From Chara braunii (Eukaryota > Streptophyta > Charophyceae > Charales > Characeae), in NCBI GenBank assembly GCA_003427395.1, contig BFEA01000176.1:1037799-1059971 (forward strand): a stretch of 22,173 nt of DNA, written 5' to 3'. The notes under the pieces were generated by a model. The model ran no database searches and was not told where the DNA came from. It saw nothing but the letters and a program-made list of their open reading frames with translations. Made by a program: the position numbers and the translations under genes. Shown here piece after piece: positions 18,581 through 22,173 of this stretch (position 1 is its first letter; each line of letters starts with the position of its first letter).

Positions 18581-18943
18581 ACGGAGATGGGAAAGAGGGG
18601 GGAGGAGGAGGGAGGACGAGGGAGGAGGAAGGAGGGAGAAGGAGCGGGGAGGAGGGGGAGGATGGAGAAGGAGGGAGGAGGAAGAATGAGGGAGGAGAAG
18701 GGAGATGGAGTAGGAAGGAGGAGGGAGGGAGGAGAAGAGGAGGAAGGGGGAGGGGGAGGGAGGAGCAGGGAGTAGAAGAGGAGGGAGGAGGGGAAGGAGG
18801 ATGAAGGAAGGAGGAGGGGGGAGATGGAGGAGGAAGGAGGAGGGAGGAGGGAGGAGGGAAGGAGGAGAAGAGGAAGAGGGAGGGGGAGGGAGGGGGAGGG
18901 AGGAGGAGGGAAGAGGGAGCAGGAGAGAGTGGGATAAGATGGG
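18581..18943. repeat. Purine tract (GGAGGA-rich)
   Basis: About 350 bp almost purely A/G on the + strand, made of GGAGGA/GGAGGGAGG units with few interruptions. The encoded Gly/Glu/Arg-rich frames are artefacts of composition. Confidence 0.95.
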
Positions 18944-19044
18944 TCTCTCTCTTTGGACCAGAGAAATTTTGAAGCCTGTTGATTGATTGATTGCTAGATC
19001 TATCTTCTCTGATGACGTGGGCCATGGTGGTGATTTCGTGGGCG

Positions 19045-19233
19045 TGGCACTTCAGCAATCGTTGTCATTGTCGGTGATGGGTCATCGGCGATGGCTTGGA
19101 CTCCTTACCGCTCTCTCTCTCTCTCTCGCTCTCTCTCTCTTCTCTCGCTCTCTCTCTCTTCATCGCTCATGCCACTTCACCAATTGTTGTCATTGTCGTT
19201 GATTGGTCATCGGCGATGGCTTGAACTCCTTCC

Positions 19234-19264
<31 letters not shown>

Positions 19265-19275
19265 ATCGCTCTCGT
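19045..19275. repeat. Tandem duplication with CT-rich tails, two units
   Basis: Units starting at about 19046 and 19170 share CACTTCA(G/C)CAAT, TTGTCATTGTCG and GGTCATCGGCGATGGCTTG, each followed by a (CT)n tail. Confidence 0.88.
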
Positions 19276-19469
19276 ATGAGTGATTGTGTGGTCGCCATAT
19301 CTGTGACCACCAAACGTCAGCGAGTTTTTTAATGATAAATGACGTGGTCCCTCGCGGGCGTGCCACGTGGCGTTCAGAAGGAGAATGGGAAATGGAAGAA
19401 GTAAGATGGGGAGCGACGTCAGCAGACTCTTCGCATGCGTTTTAAACGGGGGGGTTAGACGGTGCAGGT

Positions 19470-19640
19470 GCCTGTGACGGTGGGTGCTAACGGACAGTCT
19501 TTTTTTTTTTCCGGGTCTAACTGACAGTCTCAATGACGGTGGGTGCTAACTGACAGGCTTACTGACGTGGCGAACTTTCATTGACATGTCAACGAACTTT
19601 CATTGACACGTGAACGAACTTTCATGGGTTGTGCCAGCAG
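19470..19640. repeat. Short direct repeats: GACGGTGGGTGCTAAC pair and 22-bp triple
   Basis: GACGGTGGGTGCTAAC occurs at about 19476 and 19535. A 22-bp unit beginning GAACTTTCATTGACA is repeated at 19572 and 19594, with a partial third at 19616. Confidence 0.88.
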
Positions 19641-19732
19641 CGAACGACGTATGAAACAACGTTCATTGCCGTTTTGTTGCTGGGTAGAATGTGTGCATTG
19701 GTTTGAGTTTTTTTTTCAAAATAAAATTTTGA

Positions 19733-19905
19733 ATGATTTAAATTTAAATTTAAATTTAAATTGATCTGGCTGGACAATTTGCGCTCAAATAAGTCAGTAA
19801 TTTGTTTTTTTTAATAATAAAAATTTAAATGATTTAAATTTAATTGTGAATTAATCTGGCTGAAGTCGCGTAACACTTTGCGCTCAAATAATTTGAAACA
19901 AGTCG
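19733..19905. repeat. (ATTTAA)n and a duplicated flanking module
   Basis: ATTTAA repeats at 19735-19762, followed by ATCTGGCTG and TTTGCGCTCAAATAA. The same order recurs at about 19827-19895, indicating a diverged duplication of about 100 bp. Confidence 0.75.
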
Positions 19906-20090
19906 GAAAATTTTCGGTTTTTTTTTTCAATTTTCAATTTAATGCGTTTTTTTTTCCGTAGGGAAGATGGGTAAGGGAGCGGGGTACGGTTGTCCTCTCT
20001 GTATATACGGAGGAATAGGGTTGCATTCATCCGATCCCTAAAAAGAGAAAAAGCTCTGTAAAATGCGACAAATGCAGTAAGTTATACTGA

Positions 20091-20210
20091 GGGCATACTC
20101 ACACTAGCTCCATCTTAAATGCATCTCATCACGTTTTCGGCCAGACCTGGATGCATCTGACCGCAATTACGTCCATAAATAAGTTAACAAGCCGTAGTGT
20201 GAGTATGCCC
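20091..20210. mobile_element. 120-bp MITE with 16-bp perfect TIRs and TGA TSD
   Basis: Ends GGGCATACTCACACTA and TAGTGTGAGTATGCCC are perfect inverted repeats of each other, flanked by TGA on both sides (20088-20090 and 20211-20213). A 3-bp duplication and GGGC-type ends fit the PIF/Harbinger group. Non-coding. Confidence 0.85.
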
Positions 20211-20213
20211 TGA

Positions 20214-20446
20214 ACTAGGACTTGCTGTATTATGTCCTTTTTCTGAATTTTCCTCATCCCTTTTTGGATTTTCCTTATTAAGAAAAAGGAGAAAACAGGA
20301 AATCGACAGACTGAAAAAAATAAAAAAAATCGCAGACTGCTGGTGTTCTATAACAACAATCAAGGGATTGTGTGGCGTTTCGGCGCACTTTGCGAGTCCT
20401 AATTATACTGTAATTTTTAACCTTTAAGCCAAGCCGTGCTATCTTC
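20214..20446. other. Spacer, nothing recognised
   Basis: About 230 bp of non-coding sequence before the pyrimidine tract; no motif recognised. Confidence 0.55.
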
Positions 20447-21549
20447 CTCATGATCCTCTTCCCCCTCCTCCTCCTTTTATACTCCTACCGTCTTCTCTCG
20501 AACAAAACGCACCCTCCTCCTCCTCTCTCTCCTCCTCCTCCTCCTCCTCTTCTTCTCCGACTACCTTCTTCTCCCGAACACAACGCAGCCTCATCATGAC
20601 TGTATCGGACTGGAAACATCGCCTACATACGTTCATGATGAGGGTGCGTTGTGACTGGGGAAAAAAGACGGTAGCTCCTACTCCTCTCCTTTCCTCATTC
20701 ATCCCCGTACTTCTATTCTTTTTCTTCTTCTTCAACGCTTCTCCTCTCCTTCCTTCTCCTTACCTTGCTCCTCTTCTCCATGTCTTTTCTCCTCCTCTCT
20801 CCCTCTCCTACTCCTCTCCTCTCCTTCTGCTTACCTTGCTCCTCCTCTCCTCTCCTTCTGCTTACCTTGCTCCTCCTCTTCGCCCTGTACGTCTTTTCTC
20901 CTCCTCTTTCCTTCCCCTCTTCCTCCCCGTTCTCCTCCTTTCCCTCCTCTCGTCTCCCCCTCGTTCTCGGTGTCCTCTCTCCGCTCCCCTCCTCTCCTCT
21001 CCTCTCTCCCCTTTTCTTTCTTTCTTCCTTTCCCGCCATTCCTCTCCCCTCCTCTCTCCTTTCTTCTGTATTTTCTCCCCTCCCTCTTCTTCCTCTTTTT
21101 TTTCTCTCCCCCGCCGTTTTTCTCCCTCTTCTTTCTCCCCCCATTCTTTCTCCCTCTCTCTTCTTTTTCCTCTTGTTTATTTCTCTTCTTCGGACCTTTC
21201 TCCCCCTCCTCCTCCTCCTCTCCTCTTTCTCCCACCTTTCCGTTTGGCTTCCTTCTCTTCCCCGTCGCGCGCGTCTTCTTCCAATCATCCCCCCTCTGCC
21301 CCTTCTGTTCTCCCCTCTTGCTCCCTCTCCTTATCCTCTTCTTCCTCCTCTTCTTCTTCTTCGTCTTCCTCTTCTTCCTCCTCTTGCTCCCTCTCCTTAT
21401 CCTCTTCTTCCTCCTCTTCTTCCTCTTCTTCCTCCTCTTCTTCCTCCTCTTCTTCCTCTTCTTCCTCTTTTTTTTCCTCTTCTTCCTCTTCTTCTTCCCC
21501 CTTTTCTTCCTCTTTTCTTCCTCTTCTTCTTTCTCCTCTCTCTTCGTAT
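20447..21549. repeat. Pyrimidine tract (CCTCTT-rich), about 1 kb
   Basis: Almost pure C/T on the + strand at 20447-20572 and 20676-21549, interrupted by a family F inverted repeat. It shows higher-order duplications, for example CTTCTGCTTACCTTGCTCC twice near 20826 and 20857, and CTTGCTCCCTCTCCTTATCC near 21317 and 21383. Long Ser/Leu/Pro/Phe-rich frames here are compositional. Confidence 0.95.
20562..20674. repeat. Inverted repeat of family F ends
   Basis: CTACCTTCTTCTCCCGAACA through CGCAGCC-TCATCATGA on the left pairs imperfectly with TCATGATGA-GGGTGCGTTGTG through GACGGTAG on the right, with about 33 bp between. Ends match those at 17885. Confidence 0.75.
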
Positions 21550-21748
21550 GATGTCTTCTTTTTTTTTTGCGTTCGAGTTTCTGTGTCTATCTGCTTTTCA
21601 AAGTTCGTTATGATCTTTGCGTTTTGTTTGGGTTGCCTTCCTTTTTTTTTCTCTCTTTTTTTGACAATTTTCTCGATTTATGCTTGCCATCCTCGCGCAG
21701 GGACCATGCGAATTTTCTCTGTATAGTTTCAGTTTTGACGGATGGCCG

Positions 21749-21865
21749 TAGCGCGTATGAAGCTAAAAATTGACGACTTATGCGTGCCATCCTCTCGGTT
21801 TTTTGCTGGGCTTGTTTCTTCGATTTTTCATTCTTCTCCCTTCTATTTTAGCTTCATACGCGCTA
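21749..21865. repeat. 20-bp perfect inverted repeat, 77-bp spacer
   Basis: TAGCGCGTATGAAGCTAAAA (21749-21768) is exactly complementary to 21846-21865. A separate direct repeat (TTATGC(T/G)TGCCATCCTC) occurs at about 21678 and 21779. Confidence 0.93.
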
Positions 21866-21896
21866 GGTTTTTTTGTTTTGTTTTTTCCCCCATCAG

Positions 21897-22097
21897 CTAG
21901 GCTACCAGCCGGGCCGTCCGGGTCACCCTATTTTCCCGGACGGCCCGGCCGTGCAAGGCCCAGGGAAGGTCCTAGCAAAAAGAAAAAAAGAAAAAAATCA
22001 AACAAATCCGAAAAAAAACTATGTTATGCACGAAAATAAACTGAACAACTTTTGCCTCAGGGTCACATCGAAATTCTTTACCAAATTTAAAATAAGT
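21897..22097 (+). mobile_element. MITE family B, copy B9 (right end missing)
   Basis: CTAGGCTACCAGCCGGGCC start, then a perfect 15-bp hairpin (21908-21922 with 21935-21949), an A-rich spacer, and a well-preserved core (about 22017-22092). It stops at a short TA run before pyrimidine-rich DNA, so the right arm is lost or was replaced. Confidence 0.87.
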
Positions 22098-22104
22098 ATA
22101 TATA

Positions 22105-22173
22105 TACTTCTTCTCCCCCTCCGCCTCCCCCTCCCCCTTCTCCTCCCCCTCCCTCTCTTGGTCCATCTTCCCC
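22105..22173. repeat. Pyrimidine-rich stretch at the window edge
   Basis: C/T-rich sequence like the 20447-21549 tract, running out of the window. Confidence 0.85.

Larger units (their letters stand above)
17237..22173 (+). other. RPN9: Probable RPN9 intron 1 (continues past the window)
   Basis: Begins at the GTTAGG donor. No later exon is recognisable to the window end. It is filled with duplications, homopolymers, purine and pyrimidine tracts and small MITEs. It could instead include intergenic DNA if RPN9 is only an exon fragment copied here. Confidence 0.55.

Noticed and set aside
18546-19058. Pro/Ser-rich and Gly/Glu-rich open frames on both strands
   Set aside because: Artefact of the purine tract composition.
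20596-21726. 376-codon Ser/Leu/Phe/Pro-rich open frame
   Set aside because: It is produced by the pyrimidine tract; all three frames and the opposite strand are open, and no domain is seen.
1-22173. CRISPR arrays, rRNA or bacterial-type operons
   Set aside because: No regularly spaced identical repeats with unique spacers, no rRNA-like sequence, and gene structure is eukaryotic.

Overview
The window looks like nuclear DNA of a green plant in the streptophyte line. The evidence is a plant-like first exon of the 26S proteasome subunit RPN9, a fragment of the plastid gene ndhE, and a zinc-knuckle/coiled-coil plus GIY-YIG/reverse-transcriptase retroelement. From memory the retroelement ORF1 style resembles proteins of the charophyte Chara braunii. 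That species call is an inference I could not test here. Most of the window is repeats; the RPN9 exon is the only piece that looks like a working host gene.

Layout. 1-1100: a GA microsatellite, one copy of a dispersed repeat (family D), and non-coding sequence with small tandem duplications. About 1098-5079 (minus strand): a decayed Penelope-like retroelement. Its ORF1 has a CCHC zinc knuckle, a Gln/Gly-rich linker, coiled coils and a SAP-like segment. Its ORF2 has GIY-YIG endonuclease motifs upstream of the reverse transcriptase, the permuted order known from Chlamys/Naiad-type elements. ORF2 stays in one frame from 3740 to 1098 and is broken by TAG, TAA and TGA codons.

5690-13577: a dense cluster of small non-autonomous DNA transposons, several with exact 8-bp target-site duplications as in hAT elements. 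Three families have different ends: A (CAGGGTNACC, about 765 bp), B (CTAGGCTACCAG, about 255-280 bp) and C (CTAGGRAGAT, 462 bp). All three carry the same internal core of about 75 bp. Between two of them (9079-9311) lies a plastid ndhE fragment with one stop codon. The stretch 11151-13577 is a nested stack whose insertion order can be read from the duplications.

13570-16560: AT-rich DNA, microsatellites, a second family D copy, homopolymers and a short inverted-repeat element. 16600-17236: GC-rich promoter/leader with four CCAAT motifs and two G-boxes, then RPN9 exon 1 (51 codons) ending at a good splice donor. From 17237 to the window end is probably RPN9 intron 1. It holds duplications, a T29/G38 homopolymer pair, a purine tract of about 350 bp, a pyrimidine tract of about 1 kb, a PIF/Harbinger-like MITE and another family B copy. 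No second RPN9 exon was found.
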